Source of the DNA: Opitutales bacterium
GTDB lineage: Bacteria; Verrucomicrobiota; Verrucomicrobiia; Opitutales; UBA2987
DNA: 57,517 bases
NCBI GenBank assembly: GCA_021772515.1
Contig: JAJFLU010000021.1
Span: 1 to 57,517, forward strand
Direction: 5' to 3'
Each line of letters starts with the position of its first letter. The first letter of the stretch is position 1. The notes below the pieces were generated by a model, which saw nothing but the letters and a program-made list of their open reading frames with translations, searched no databases and had not been told where the DNA came from. Below are positions 34,402 to 43,641 of the stretch, in pieces. A program made the position numbers and the translations under genes.

Positions 34402-35589
34402 TTATGTTTTGGGAAACCAGTCGGCGGACCGCTTGCAAATGGCGACCAGCATAAGCATGACGGGGACCTCGATGAGCACTCCGACCACCGTCGCGAGGGC
34501 TGCGCCACTGGAAAGCCCGAAGAGCATGACGGAGGTTGCGATGGCAACTTCGAAATGATTTGAAGCCCCGATCATGGCGGCAGGAGCAGCGTTTTCGTAG
34601 GTTAACTTCATCACTCGCGCCGCCACATAGCCGAGGGTGAATATCAGAACCGTCTGGATGAAAAGCGGAACCGCAATCCAGAGGATGGTCAATGGGTTGG
34701 CCATGATGACCTCTCCCTTGAAGGAGAAAAGCAGCACGAGTGTAATTAGCAGAGCAATGATTGTGATGGGAGTGAGCAAATGCAGAAATTTATCCCTGAA
34801 CCAGGCTTCTCCCTTGGTCGCAAAGATCCATCGGCGGCTGAAATAACCGGCCACCAGTGGCAGGGCCACATAAAAACCGATGGATAGCAAGAGCGCCTGC
34901 CAAGGAACCGGCAGCCTTCCGACACCGAGCAGAAATCCACCAAGCACTCCGTAAAGAATGAGCATGGTGAGGGAATTGATGGCTACCATGACCAATGTCA
35001 GGCCGTCATTACCCCGAGCAAGATAACCCCAGACCAGGACCATGGCGGTGCAGGGGGCGATACCCAGCAATATGCAGCCTGCCAGGTAACTGCGCCAAAG
35101 CGGGACCTCCAGCATTTTGATACCCTCGAGTAAAACCACCGTGCCGACCCCGTGTTTGGCCCCCACGGGAAGATCCAGACCGAATGGCATTTTGACCAAG
35201 TCGATCGCGTCCGTGCCAATGAATCCCCGGAACAAATAGCCCAAAAAAAGCAGAGCTATGGCATACATGGTAAATGGTTTTATGGCCCAATTGAGCACCA
35301 GTGTCAGAAGAACCGGCTTTCCGTTTTTTCCCGCTTTCACGACCGATGCGAAATCGATTTTCACCATGATGGGATACATCATGAAAAATAGGCAGATGGC
35401 GATGGGGATGGATACCACCGGCGCGCCGTTTATCGAGATAGCCATGCCGTCCAGTTTTCCGGCCAATCCGGGAGCGATTTTTCCCAAAAGGATTCCACCC
35501 AAAATACAGAATATCACCCAAACGCTCAGATACCGCTCGAAGATATTGGTCATTTTCCGCTCATTGGCGGGACATATTTCACTGCTCAT
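34402..35589 (-). CDS. acr3: ACR3-family arsenite efflux pump
   Basis: A 395-residue transporter with ten membrane segments, of the ACR3 branch (bile/arsenite/riboflavin transporter superfamily) that exports arsenite. Family marks: [22 protein letters not shown] at the start, [28 protein letters not shown], and the conserved cysteine in [21 protein letters not shown]. Later EPVP-like segments and [13 protein letters not shown] are also typical. No arsR or arsC lies nearby, so it is an orphan copy. An alternative start is 35553. Confidence 0.92.
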   Translation of the reverse strand: MSSEICPANERKMTNIFERYLSVWVIFCILGGILLGKIAPGLAGKLDGMAISINGAPVVSIPIAICLFFMMYPIMVKIDFASVVKAGKNGKPVLLTLVLNWAIKPFTMYAIALLFLGYLFRGFIGTDAIDLVKMPFGLDLPVGAKHGVGTVVLLEGIKMLEVPLWRSYLAGCILLGIAPCTAMVLVWGYLARGNDGLTLVMVAINSLTMLILYGVLGGFLLGVGRLPVPWQALLLSIGFYVALPLVAGYFSRRWIFATKGEAWFRDKFLHLLTPITIIALLITLVLLFSFKGEVIMANPLTILWIAVPLFIQTVLIFTLGYVAARVMKLTYENAAPAAMIGASNHFEVAIATSVMLFGLSSGAALATVVGVLIEVPVMLMLVAICKRSADWFPKT

Positions 35590-35732
35590 GATGATATTGC
35601 TCTACCTTGGCACAGTTGGAATTTTTATCAAGGCTTCGGGAAGTGTTACCACAAATGCCCGGATTTCATCGCGTACTCAATAACCGGCGAAAAAGGTTCG
35701 ATCAATCAAGTGTCCTTCAGAACCGGATGGGG

Positions 35733-35957
35733 TTACTGATTTTTCCGTAGTCGTCTGCGGGTGGTGCGCCAAGCATCACGATGATTCCGAATCCAACCCA
35801 GCAAAGCGCGTTCGAACCCCACATCGTGTCCCGCCTTTTCGGATTCCAGCCATTTATGCTTCAATATCTCATTCCGCTCGGCCAGAAATTCCTGGTATAG
35901 CCCGGAACGCTGGACGAAATCACTGTTGCTTTTACTGTCTTGTTTTTCCTCGGTCAT
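35733..35957 (-). CDS. Small conserved protein (HKWLESEKxGxDVGF motif)
   Basis: A 74-residue protein starting at ATG 35957; the longer open frame upstream reads as random sequence. The core, SGLYQEFLAERNEILKHKWLESEKAGHDVGFERALLGWIRNHRDAWR, is compact, helical and charged, and looks like a conserved family (HKWxxSE-x-G-x-D-x-G-x-E-x-A) often encoded as a short protein or domain. I cannot give its function. It lies between acr3 and mrp on the same strand. Confidence 0.65.
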   Translation of the reverse strand: MTEEKQDSKSNSDFVQRSGLYQEFLAERNEILKHKWLESEKAGHDVGFERALLGWIRNHRDAWRTTRRRLRKNQ

Positions 35958-36070
35958 TGAGGCGGGGTTTGTTGAACCATTTACTAAATGCAGCGTCCAG
36001 AAACAAAAAAATGTTCTGTGGTTACAAGCGAAAAAAAACTTTATTAAACAAGCCGTTAGATTAAACGGCA

Positions 36071-37153
36071 TTAATCATCAAAAGTTTCCAATAATTTTCG
36101 GGCAATGGATCGAAAAACCTGAGCCGGTTGGCCGTTTGGTGACCCGATCACGACGGGGATTCCATTATCTCCGCCCTCGCGTATCTCCTCGAATAGCGGC
36201 ACCTGCCCCAGCAACTGTGTATTGAGGGCCTGAGCGGTTTTTTCTCCACCACCGCGACCGAATAGATAGGTTCGCTGGCCATTAGAGGGGTTTTCCAGGT
36301 AGCTCATATTTTCGGCAACACCGAGGATGGGGACATTGACTTTTTCGAACATCATGGCGCCTCGCCGGGCCACATTCCAGGCCGCCGTCTGAGGGGTTGT
36401 GACGACCACCGCGCCATCCAGGGCGATTGTCTGGGCGAGGGATAATTGGGCGTCCCCGGTACCGGGAGGGAGGTCGATGACCATGATTTCCAACTCTCCC
36501 CAGGCGACATTTTGGGTAAATTGGGAAATGGTTTTAGCGACCATGGGCCCTCGCCAGATAACGGGAGTTTCAGGATCGATGAGGAATCCCATCGACATTA
36601 CCCGGATGCCGAAATTTTCCAACGGGATGATCATCTCGCCATCGACCTTCGGCTGCCCATTGAGCCCGATCATGAGTGGCACGGAGGGTCCGTAGAGGTC
36701 GCAATCCATGATACCGACGGCGTTTTTTCGACCTCTTTCGCGGAACTCCTGATCGAGGGCGCAGGCCAGGTTGACGGCGAAGGTCGATTTTCCCACGCCG
36801 CCTTTTCCGCTGGCGATGGCCACCGTGCGGCGCACACCGGGAATTTTGTTCTGGGCGGCTCCAGCGCCACCTCCTCCACCGGCGCCCGCGGCAGGCTGCG
36901 GTTGGGCCTTGGGCCTGCTGACCGTAATGAGGGTTTCCACCTCGGAAATTCCTTCAACTGCGGCCACTGTTTTATCCACGGTCATTTTCAACTGGCTGGG
37001 CACTTTGGGGTCGCCCGTGGTGAGGGCGAGGGAGATTTTTGCACACCCATTCTCGACCGTGACCTCGCGGACCAGCCCAAAGGAAACGATGTCCCTGCTG
37101 AAACCCGGATACATTACGCTTTTTAACGCTTCGATGACTTTGTCGTTGTTCAA
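36071..37153 (-). CDS. mrp: Mrp/NBP35-family iron-sulphur carrier ATPase
   Basis: A 360-residue ApbC/Mrp protein that assembles or carries iron-sulphur clusters. Residues 1-80 form a DUF59/MIP18-like domain (VIEALKSVMYPGFSRDIVSFGLV). A Gly/Ala-rich linker (about 88-102) leads to the P-loop ATPase, with Walker A SGKGGVGKST (115-124), GIMDCDLYGPSVP, MVIDLPPGTGDAQLS and the VAENMSYLENPSNGQRTYLFGRGGGE segment. In many relatives that last segment carries a CxxC pair for a bridging cluster; here no cysteine pair is present. The start is TTG at 37153, which preserves the DUF59 opening; an ATG would start too late. Confidence 0.92.
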   Translation of the reverse strand: MNNDKVIEALKSVMYPGFSRDIVSFGLVREVTVENGCAKISLALTTGDPKVPSQLKMTVDKTVAAVEGISEVETLITVSRPKAQPQPAAGAGGGGGAGAAQNKIPGVRRTVAIASGKGGVGKSTFAVNLACALDQEFRERGRKNAVGIMDCDLYGPSVPLMIGLNGQPKVDGEMIIPLENFGIRVMSMGFLIDPETPVIWRGPMVAKTISQFTQNVAWGELEIMVIDLPPGTGDAQLSLAQTIALDGAVVVTTPQTAAWNVARRGAMMFEKVNVPILGVAENMSYLENPSNGQRTYLFGRGGGEKTAQALNTQLLGQVPLFEEIREGGDNGIPVVIGSPNGQPAQVFRSIARKLLETFDD

Positions 37154-37309
37154 GTTTTTTTATTGATCCCGTGTTAAATTTGAAACTCTTTCTGTCAACT
37201 TCGGTCAGAAAAATCGATCCTATATTCCAAAAATTTTTCCCGCCGCATTTTCCGAGATCCGGTTTGCCATTGCCCCCGATTGAGTTTCCTGTTTTTGTTA
37301 TTATTATTC

Positions 37310-38548
37310 ATGTTTCGCATTAGATTAGCAATATTAACACTGATTCTGGCTGGGTCGCTTTGGGTCGCCCCGGCAGTTTTTGCGCAGACGGCCAGCCCGC
37401 CCGCCGATGAAATCGATTTGGGGGTCATCAGCCGCAAGGGCGGTGGGAAAATTATTTCGCTGTCCGTGGTTTCGCCCGATGCCGGGTTGCAGGATATCAT
37501 GCGGCAGGCCTTCAATATGCACGGCGGCTATCTTCCAAAACCGCCGGAGAGGGCAGATTTTACCTTTCGATTTACGCCGGTGAGTGATGAATCTGCGGTG
37601 CGGCTCGATATTGAGAGCGGTCAGCCCGCCGAGAATCTTTTTAGCCATGAAATGTCGGGTGAAAATTTGACTGAAGCGGCCCTTCGAGCGGGGGATTTGG
37701 CGGTAAAAAAAACTCTCGGCATACCCGGATTTTTCGCCGGAAAACTGGTTTTTGTGGGTAATCGAACGGGCGCGACGGAACTCTACGTCTCGGATATGCT
37801 TTTCGCTTCTGTGAGCAAACTTACCTCCAATGGCGCGGATTGCCTCGGGCCGGCATGGGCGCCGGATGGGCGCAGTCTTTTCTACACGACCTATTTTAAA
37901 AGCGGTTTTCCCGATATTTATCGAGTCGATTTGGGCAGTGGGCGGCAGACTCTTTTTGCCGGTTTTAAGGGCACAAATACGGGAGCGGCCATCCGGCCCG
38001 GCGGTCGCGAGGCAGCCATGATCCTCTCCGCGACCGGAAATGCGGAACTCTATGTGGGTGGACTCGTGGGTGGAGATATACGGAGGTTGACCCGCTCGAC
38101 CGATTCGGCGGAGGCCGATCCCGCGTGGTCGCCCGATGGTCAGCGAGTAATTTTCACCTCCGATCGACTGGGAAAACCGCAGCTTTTTCAAATTCCGGCC
38201 AATGGTGGAAAAGCCCGCCGGATTCCCACCAATATCAGCAATTTCAACGCCGAACCCGCCTGGAATCCAATGAACGCAGATCTGGTGGCCTTCACCATCC
38301 GGCAGGGGTCGGATTTCAAGGTGGCCCTGTTCGATTTTTCAACCAAGAAAAGCCGTGTTTTGACGAAATGGGCGGGGGATTCGCTCGAACCCGAATGGAC
38401 CAACGACGGCAGACACCTCATCTATACCGAAGGCATGGCCTCGCCCCGGCGTCTGATGCTGCTCGACACCAAAACCGGAAAGAAAACTCCCCTCCACGGC
38501 AAACCCCTCGGAGACGCCTTCGAGGCCAATTTTCTTTATGTGCCTTAG
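37310..38548 (+). CDS. tolB: TolB-like periplasmic beta-propeller protein
   Basis: A 412-residue exported protein. From ATG 37310 it has a good signal peptide (RLAILTLILAGSLWVAPAVFAQ); the upstream start adds only a hydrophobic lead. An amino-terminal TolB-type domain (about residues 25-150) is followed by PD40/WD40-like beta-propeller repeats: GPAWAPDGRSLFYTTYFKSGFPDIY, ADPAWSPDGQRVIFTSDRLGKPQLF, EPAWNPMNADLVAF, LEPEWTNDGRHLIYTEGM. In proteobacteria TolB works with Pal and TolA; no tol-pal genes are adjacent. Confidence 0.85.
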   Translation: MFRIRLAILTLILAGSLWVAPAVFAQTASPPADEIDLGVISRKGGGKIISLSVVSPDAGLQDIMRQAFNMHGGYLPKPPERADFTFRFTPVSDESAVRLDIESGQPAENLFSHEMSGENLTEAALRAGDLAVKKTLGIPGFFAGKLVFVGNRTGATELYVSDMLFASVSKLTSNGADCLGPAWAPDGRSLFYTTYFKSGFPDIYRVDLGSGRQTLFAGFKGTNTGAAIRPGGREAAMILSATGNAELYVGGLVGGDIRRLTRSTDSAEADPAWSPDGQRVIFTSDRLGKPQLFQIPANGGKARRIPTNISNFNAEPAWNPMNADLVAFTIRQGSDFKVALFDFSTKKSRVLTKWAGDSLEPEWTNDGRHLIYTEGMASPRRLMLLDTKTGKKTPLHGKPLGDAFEANFLYVP

Positions 38549-38618
38549 GTGTGATTGGTGAAACTAAAGCGAAGGGATTATGTTTAACCATAAATGAAGC
38601 GGGAACCCCTTTTCAATC

Positions 38619-39944
38619 ATGCGATTTAAATTCACGAAAACCTCTTTTTTATTTGCTGGTGTTTGGGTAATTACGGTGGCTTTGGCGTTTTTTGTGGGGC
38701 GCCAACTTTCTTTCGATAATGGTGTGAAAGGAGTTGATTTTTCTGATGTCGCTGGCGTTGAAAATGAAAAATTGCCCTCCGTTGAGGAATTGATTGGGGA
38801 GGGTTCATTTTCGGAATCCGAGGGGTTGGAGTATTTTGGCGAGGAACTTGATACCGTTCATCCGGGTTCGGTCGTTCCCAGTTTGCGGGAGGCTTTGAGG
38901 GTTACCGATCCAGTTAAACGGCTCCAACTTCTCACGTTGGCTTTGGAGGGGCTGGACTCCTCGAATGTGCATGAGGCGCTTGCTTTGTTGGAAAATCGGC
39001 CACGCGGTTTTTCGCAAACCCATGATTTGAACCTGTTGATGTATTCGTGGGGCAAATTTGATGGACCGGCAGCGCTGGATTATGCCGAAAATGATATGCG
39101 GGGGCGGATGGCGCGTTTTGCCACCCACTCCGCAATGAGTGGTTGGGCGGCCAACGATCCTCAGGGGGCGCTCGACTGGACCGTGACAAATGATTCGGAG
39201 GGGGTGGAGATTTTGGGCCTGGTATCGGGTTGGGCCTCGGTGGACCTGGCTGGGGCCGCCGATTATGTTATCGGCCTTGAGGAAGGGCCGGAGCGGAGCC
39301 GCGCGGTGGGGGTAGTGGTGAACAATTATCTGCAGGAAGGCCCGGACTACGCGGTGGCATGGGCAAATTCCCTCCCTGAAGGTGATTTTAAGACGGGTGT
39401 GGTGGGCAATCTATCGCGGCAATGGGCCAATATTGATGCCCCTGCAACCGCCCAATGGGTAACCGGGTATGCCGATACCGAGTTGGGAGAAAGGGCAGTG
39501 CCGGTGGTGGCCTCGCAATGGGCTCGCGAGGATCCTGCTGAGGCGGCTGCGTGGGCGAGTTCACTACCCGAAGGTAGCTCGAAGGAAAAGGGCCTGTCGG
39601 CGGTGGCAAACCGCTGGGCCAGCACCGATCCCAATGCCGCAGGGGAATGGCTCAACAGTCTGCCCCCCGATCCCTCCCTCGATTCCGCCGTGGATAGTTT
39701 TGCCCGTCGAATATCCAGTGATGATCCCGAAGGGGCAGTCTCTTGGGCCGAATCGATCATCGATCCAGAATTGCGTTCCGATAGCGTGACCAAAGTTGGG
39801 CAGGAGTGGTATCGCCAGGATCCCGAGGCGGCCAGTCAATGGGTCGAGAGCAGCCAACTGTCGGCGGAAGTGCAGGCAGCCATCCTGAACCCGCCCCCGG
39901 AAATTCCGAACGACCGCCGGGGTTTTTTCGGGCGAGGCCAATAA
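38619..39944 (+). CDS. Secreted or anchored protein with tandem 'WAxxDPxxAAxW' repeats
   Basis: A 441-residue protein with an amino-terminal anchor (SFLFAGVWVITVALAFFVG). Residues about 140-420 consist of roughly 30-residue helical repeats with a recurring core, for example WAANDPQGALDWTV, WASVDLAGAADYVI, WANIDAPATAQWVT, WAREDPAEAAAWAS, WASTDPNAAGEWLN and WYRQDPEAASQWVE. Each core is followed by a short SLPEG-like turn in several copies. This resembles repeat proteins common in Verrucomicrobiota that I cannot name, and the array is probably a scaffold. It lies 70 bases after tolB. Confidence 0.75.
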   Translation: MRFKFTKTSFLFAGVWVITVALAFFVGRQLSFDNGVKGVDFSDVAGVENEKLPSVEELIGEGSFSESEGLEYFGEELDTVHPGSVVPSLREALRVTDPVKRLQLLTLALEGLDSSNVHEALALLENRPRGFSQTHDLNLLMYSWGKFDGPAALDYAENDMRGRMARFATHSAMSGWAANDPQGALDWTVTNDSEGVEILGLVSGWASVDLAGAADYVIGLEEGPERSRAVGVVVNNYLQEGPDYAVAWANSLPEGDFKTGVVGNLSRQWANIDAPATAQWVTGYADTELGERAVPVVASQWAREDPAEAAAWASSLPEGSSKEKGLSAVANRWASTDPNAAGEWLNSLPPDPSLDSAVDSFARRISSDDPEGAVSWAESIIDPELRSDSVTKVGQEWYRQDPEAASQWVESSQLSAEVQAAILNPPPEIPNDRRGFFGRGQ

Positions 39945-39974
39945 CTGCTTCAGCCTGGAGAGAATTGATTCGCG

Positions 39975-41822
39975 TTACCTGGATTCGAGAATCTTTTCCA
40001 TCGGCGACAGACTTTCAATATAGCGTCGGTGGCCCTCCAGATAGACTTCAGTCATCAATCGATCGACGCCGTCTGCGGACATAAATCCTGCGCTGAAACC
40101 GGGGATTACAGGATCGAAAATCAATCGAGCCGCCTGGATGAAATGGGCGATAAGCTCTTTGGGGTTTTCGTCGCCGACAGCGATTCGGATGGTCGTGGGG
40201 GAAATTCCAGCCTCCTCGAGCGCTTTCCTATCCAATTCCGAATGAGAAGTAAGGGCGGGGCAGAGGATCAGGGTATTGGATTGGCCCAAGCTCACCTGGT
40301 GATGAAAGGCGGGTGAGAGGCAGTCGAAAAACCGCACGAAAGCATTGCGCGGAATATCCGCCTGCTCAAGATTGATTGTGAACAAGGGGGCGGGTAGTCC
40401 GTACCTGAGGATTTGCTCCCGCATGGCATAATTTCCATTGCTTTTGAGCGCATGGGAGCAGACTTCGATAGACGGATGTGAGTTTAGGAAACGGGCCAGA
40501 ACGATGGTATTGATACACTTTTGGAGCATCCTCAGAGCCAGGCTCTTGATACCACTGATCACCTCGAAGGCCTTTTCTGAATCGAGGAAAGCGCCCTTGA
40601 TGTAATAGACGCTCCAAAACAAGGTTTCATCCCAGGAAACTCCCTTGAAGGTATCACCCTTGGGGATGAACATCAGGTGGTTTTCGGCGATGACAACGCC
40701 GGCGGTGGCATTGCCGGTTCCGGTGAGGTCTTTTGTGTAGCTGTGGACGACATAGTCGGGTCGATCCTGCCGGTTGGGCTGTTGCAGAGGTTTGTAAAGA
40801 AACGGTGTGGCAATCGTTGAATCCAGGACGACGGTGTGGTCATATTGGTGGGCGAGGCGGCAGATTCCCGGCACATCGAGGACATAACCATGCGGATTGC
40901 AGGGCGATTCGATGAAGATGAGGATCTTTCGGCCAAGATCCAAATCCTGCTGGTGCTTTCTCCGGGTTTCTTCAAGAAAGGGAGCAAATTCCTGCTCCGT
41001 GTATCCGTCAAACCACTCCAGTTTGGCCCCGAATTTTTCATCTTTGGCGTAGTAGTCGTGCAGCAACTGATAGGTCCCTCCGTAAATATTGCGGGAGGCT
41101 ATCACTATGTCACCCTGTCTTAAAAGGTGGGCGAGGAGATCGTCGATTGCTGCCATGCCGCTGTTGAAGTTCCATGCCAGATAATCCGAGGCATAGGGGC
41201 CCGCCTCCAGGTCAACGATGTAATTTGCCAACGAAATCGATGTGGGATTCAAGAGGCGTGAATAGATTTCGTGCAGTAATTCACGACCGTGAAAAGCGTC
41301 GTCCACCCACTCCGTGCAGGCATAAATGTAGGTGGCCGTCCGAACGATAACCGGATTGGCCGAAAAAATCGCGGTCACGTTATCGAAGACTGGGTAGGGC
41401 CCTTTGGCGTATAAAGTGCTGTCCGAAAAAGAGAGGCTTTGGTAGGCTTTGCGAAAGGGGTTCTGGAGGGTATCGAGGATTTTGGCGAGCTGGAAGCAAA
41501 GGAACTTTTTGGCATTGAAATAGGCCACCCGATCCTTCCGGTCCAGCGTCAATATAATTTCTCGGGTGACCCTCCACAACTCGTTCACGTCCGCCTGGGC
41601 GCCATAGAGATGGAGGGCGGTTCGGTAAAGCGCCTGACCGAATTCGCTGTCTACCCGGATGCCGAAATGATCGAGCTGCTCGAGGGCGAGCGCCTCGATT
41701 GAATCAGCCTGGCTGGTTTTTCGTCGCGGCGAAAGAATCTTCGAGGCAGCAATGCCGGCAGGAATTTCCGTCGGCCCCAGTTTTTTTGTTCGCGGATGCA
41801 GTTTTATCGACTTCTCTGTCAT
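39975..41822 (-). CDS. Long Cys/Met-metabolism PLP-dependent enzyme (cystathionine gamma-synthase-like)
   Basis: A 615-residue enzyme of the Cys/Met metabolism PLP family. The catalytic part (about residues 190-610) has PSNIVY-like cofactor regions and the Schiff-base lysine in VVHSYTKDLTGTGNATAG (Lys364). About 180 residues precede the core, unusual for typical bacterial cystathionine synthases or lyases (about 380-400 residues). The extension is rich in charged helices (IEALALEQLDHFGIRVDSEFGQALYR). The start is a clean ATG with a GGGAGA box. Exact reaction unknown: synthase, lyase or sulfhydrylase are all possible. No met or cys genes are adjacent. Confidence 0.8.
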   Translation of the reverse strand: MTEKSIKLHPRTKKLGPTEIPAGIAASKILSPRRKTSQADSIEALALEQLDHFGIRVDSEFGQALYRTALHLYGAQADVNELWRVTREIILTLDRKDRVAYFNAKKFLCFQLAKILDTLQNPFRKAYQSLSFSDSTLYAKGPYPVFDNVTAIFSANPVIVRTATYIYACTEWVDDAFHGRELLHEIYSRLLNPTSISLANYIVDLEAGPYASDYLAWNFNSGMAAIDDLLAHLLRQGDIVIASRNIYGGTYQLLHDYYAKDEKFGAKLEWFDGYTEQEFAPFLEETRRKHQQDLDLGRKILIFIESPCNPHGYVLDVPGICRLAHQYDHTVVLDSTIATPFLYKPLQQPNRQDRPDYVVHSYTKDLTGTGNATAGVVIAENHLMFIPKGDTFKGVSWDETLFWSVYYIKGAFLDSEKAFEVISGIKSLALRMLQKCINTIVLARFLNSHPSIEVCSHALKSNGNYAMREQILRYGLPAPLFTINLEQADIPRNAFVRFFDCLSPAFHHQVSLGQSNTLILCPALTSHSELDRKALEEAGISPTTIRIAVGDENPKELIAHFIQAARLIFDPVIPGFSAGFMSADGVDRLMTEVYLEGHRRYIESLSPMEKILESR

Positions 41823-42187
41823 ATTATATCTCCCGTTGATCCATTGGAAACGTTGAGGTTAAATTGATGCCATTCGCGGCATGGCACAATTTAGCACAAT
41901 TAGCATATTAGGGCAAACGGCCTCGATGCCGCCGCAACTGAACTGATTTCTGGAATATCAGGAAAATAATGGACTGTCGCCGAGGCCACGAACGGCTTCA
42001 AAATTAACTCTTGAATCAAATGTAAAGACCACTAGACTTCGCTGTATCGTTAACTTGGTTCCCAAGCTCAATTACCTGCCAATATAGAGAAAATGCCGCC
42101 GATTACTCGTGAACTATCGTTATACGCACCGGGTAATCTCTGTCGGCATCAACGAGCTCCCGACACATCTTCATTTTGATTAGGATT
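41823..42187. other. Intergenic region between divergent genes
   Basis: About 365 bases upstream of both the PLP enzyme and the next exported protein. A weak 5-base-pair hairpin (ATGCC / GGCAT, 41867-41882) is visible, but no riboswitch or convincing promoter was recognised. No gene is seen. Confidence 0.3.
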
Positions 42188-42703
42188 ATGCGTATTCCCA
42201 AAAAGCTGACACTCGCTCTTGTCCTTGTTCTATCTATTTTCTACAGCTCCCTGAATGCGGGGGATTTCCAGCATCTATTTTGGGGAATGAGCCCCTACAG
42301 TGTCGCCAGAATACAGGGAATCGGCGGCGGAGTGTCGGATAACTCCCTGATTTTGTTTAAAGATGAAAACATTCTCGGTCTACCTGCGGATTTGAATTTC
42401 TTTTTCGAAAATAAAAAACTGAACCGGGTGAGCTACAATTTTATTGGCCCTATCAAAAAATCAGATTACGAGCTATTGAAATATGTTCTCACGGAGAAAT
42501 ATGGCGATACCTACAAGGCGGCAGAGATCAATCAAGAGGCGATGTCCAAATGGAAAAACAAGTACACCATGATTGAGCTTTTATTGTCTTACAAAAACCG
42601 GCAATATGAACTTGCCATCAACTACATGAAATTGGCCGGCGGTGATGTTCTCAGGCCCATTATTTCTGAGCGGGAACTGAAAGCCGCCCTGGAAAAGCTG
42701 TGA
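42188..42703 (+). CDS. Exported hypothetical protein
   Basis: A 171-residue protein with a signal peptide (KKLTLALVLVLSIFYSSLNA). The start at 42188 has a TAGGA box; the ATG at 42176 is the alternative. The mature part begins DFQHLFWGMSPYSVARIQGIGG and contains beta/alpha segments without cysteine motifs. Not recognised. It may form a pair with the small membrane protein that follows. Confidence 0.65.
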   Translation: MRIPKKLTLALVLVLSIFYSSLNAGDFQHLFWGMSPYSVARIQGIGGGVSDNSLILFKDENILGLPADLNFFFENKKLNRVSYNFIGPIKKSDYELLKYVLTEKYGDTYKAAEINQEAMSKWKNKYTMIELLLSYKNRQYELAINYMKLAGGDVLRPIISERELKAALEKL

Positions 42704-42767
42704 TGGGATTTGATAATTGGCGAAGGTTTACCCTTGCCAGTGGGCCTGTGGAATTGATTATTGGGGA

Positions 42768-43031
42768 ATGCGCCTGTATAAAAAAATTGCCATGGGATGG
42801 TCGATATTTTGTGTGGCGGGGGTTGTCGTCAATATTCTGTTTCTCGTCATCAACCGCTCCAATATTTATGTGGGAGATGGCAATTTCGGCCTGGGGGCTC
42901 GGTTGTTGATGGCCTGCTGGATTTGGGTTGGCATGTGGGTGTCCATTGCGGGGCCCAATGCGCTGATGTATTTCATGACGCTAAAGGGGGTCACGCGGCT
43001 CGAAAATGGCGATGCCACCGGGGGGAATTGA
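42768..43031 (+). CDS. Small membrane protein
   Basis: An 87-residue protein with two membrane segments (IAMGWSIFCVAGVVVNILFLV and ARLLMACWIWVGMWVSIAG). Start chosen at 42768, which follows a GGGGA box; the open frame upstream adds 17 unlikely residues. Unrecognised. Confidence 0.55.
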   Translation: MRLYKKIAMGWSIFCVAGVVVNILFLVINRSNIYVGDGNFGLGARLLMACWIWVGMWVSIAGPNALMYFMTLKGVTRLENGDATGGN

Positions 43032-43079
43032 GCGAAATTTACGAACTGCCAGCGCGAATATTCCGCGAATATTTGCCGA

Positions 43080-43544
43080 TTACTTAACCCTGATTTCCAG
43101 CGTCTGTTTGCTTGAATTTACGGTGAAGGCGGAATCTTTCCATTTCGCCGGCCCTAGCATACCACGGGCATTGTTTGAAAAACCGTAAGGCTCCTTGGGC
43201 ATTCCTATAAAGTTCGCGTCGTTTTTTCCGTTTCCGTTTACGTCGTGAAAAACCGCAATCCCGTAGTCCCCATAGGGAATATGATCGATTTTCCATGCGG
43301 GCGTTAAATCATCCACATCGAGAATCTTTGCGTAAACGGCGATGTCGAGCCAACTTTCTTCGGAGTTGAAAACTGCGATACGGACCTGCCCGGCAGCCTC
43401 AGCCAATCCCGTCACCTTGATCGTAAATTCGCTGGTGGGGGTACCGGGCTCAGCGGTAACCGGTTGATAAAACCCGGTGGCGGCAAGAGAGATAATGAAA
43501 AGGCCCACAGCCAAGGGAAGTAACCGAAATCGAATCGAAGTCAT
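43080..43544 (-). CDS. Exported DUF2141 protein
   Basis: A 154-residue protein with a signal peptide (LLPLAVGLFIISLAATGFYQ), starting at ATG 43544. The mature domain is DUF2141: FTIKVTGLAEAAGQVRIAVFNSEESWL, then IPYGDYGIAVFHDVNGNGKNDANFIGMPKEPYGFSNNARGMLGPAKWKDSAF. The D-x-N-x-N-G-K-x-D segment is typical and suggests calcium binding. Found widely in Bacteroidota and other Gram-negatives; function unknown. Confidence 0.9.
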   Translation of the reverse strand: MTSIRFRLLPLAVGLFIISLAATGFYQPVTAEPGTPTSEFTIKVTGLAEAAGQVRIAVFNSEESWLDIAVYAKILDVDDLTPAWKIDHIPYGDYGIAVFHDVNGNGKNDANFIGMPKEPYGFSNNARGMLGPAKWKDSAFTVNSSKQTLEIRVK

Positions 43545-43561
43545 GTTTGAAGATTTTTGTT

Positions 43562-43597
43562 TTACCACAGAATTCGCAGATAATCACAGATGAAAAA
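43562..43597. repeat. Dispersed intergenic repeat fragment
   Basis: ACCACAGAATTCGCAGATAA followed by TCACAGATGAAAAA: repeated CACAGAT / CGCAGAT units spaced about 10-11 bases. Same loose family as the fragments at 1153 and 8172. Confidence 0.35.
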
Positions 43598-43641
43598 GGT
43601 ATATTGGTAACTGAGAGTGTTACATTCTTCGGATGTTCCCT

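Noticed and set aside
34223..34438. A 71-residue minus-strand frame overlapping the acr3 end.
   Set aside because: It has no ribosome-binding site and overlaps repeat-like DNA and the 3' end of acr3 in another frame.
41823..42187. A possible SAM-type riboswitch upstream of the Cys/Met PLP enzyme.
   Set aside because: Reading the minus strand I found only a weak 5-base-pair hairpin and none of the conserved core motifs.
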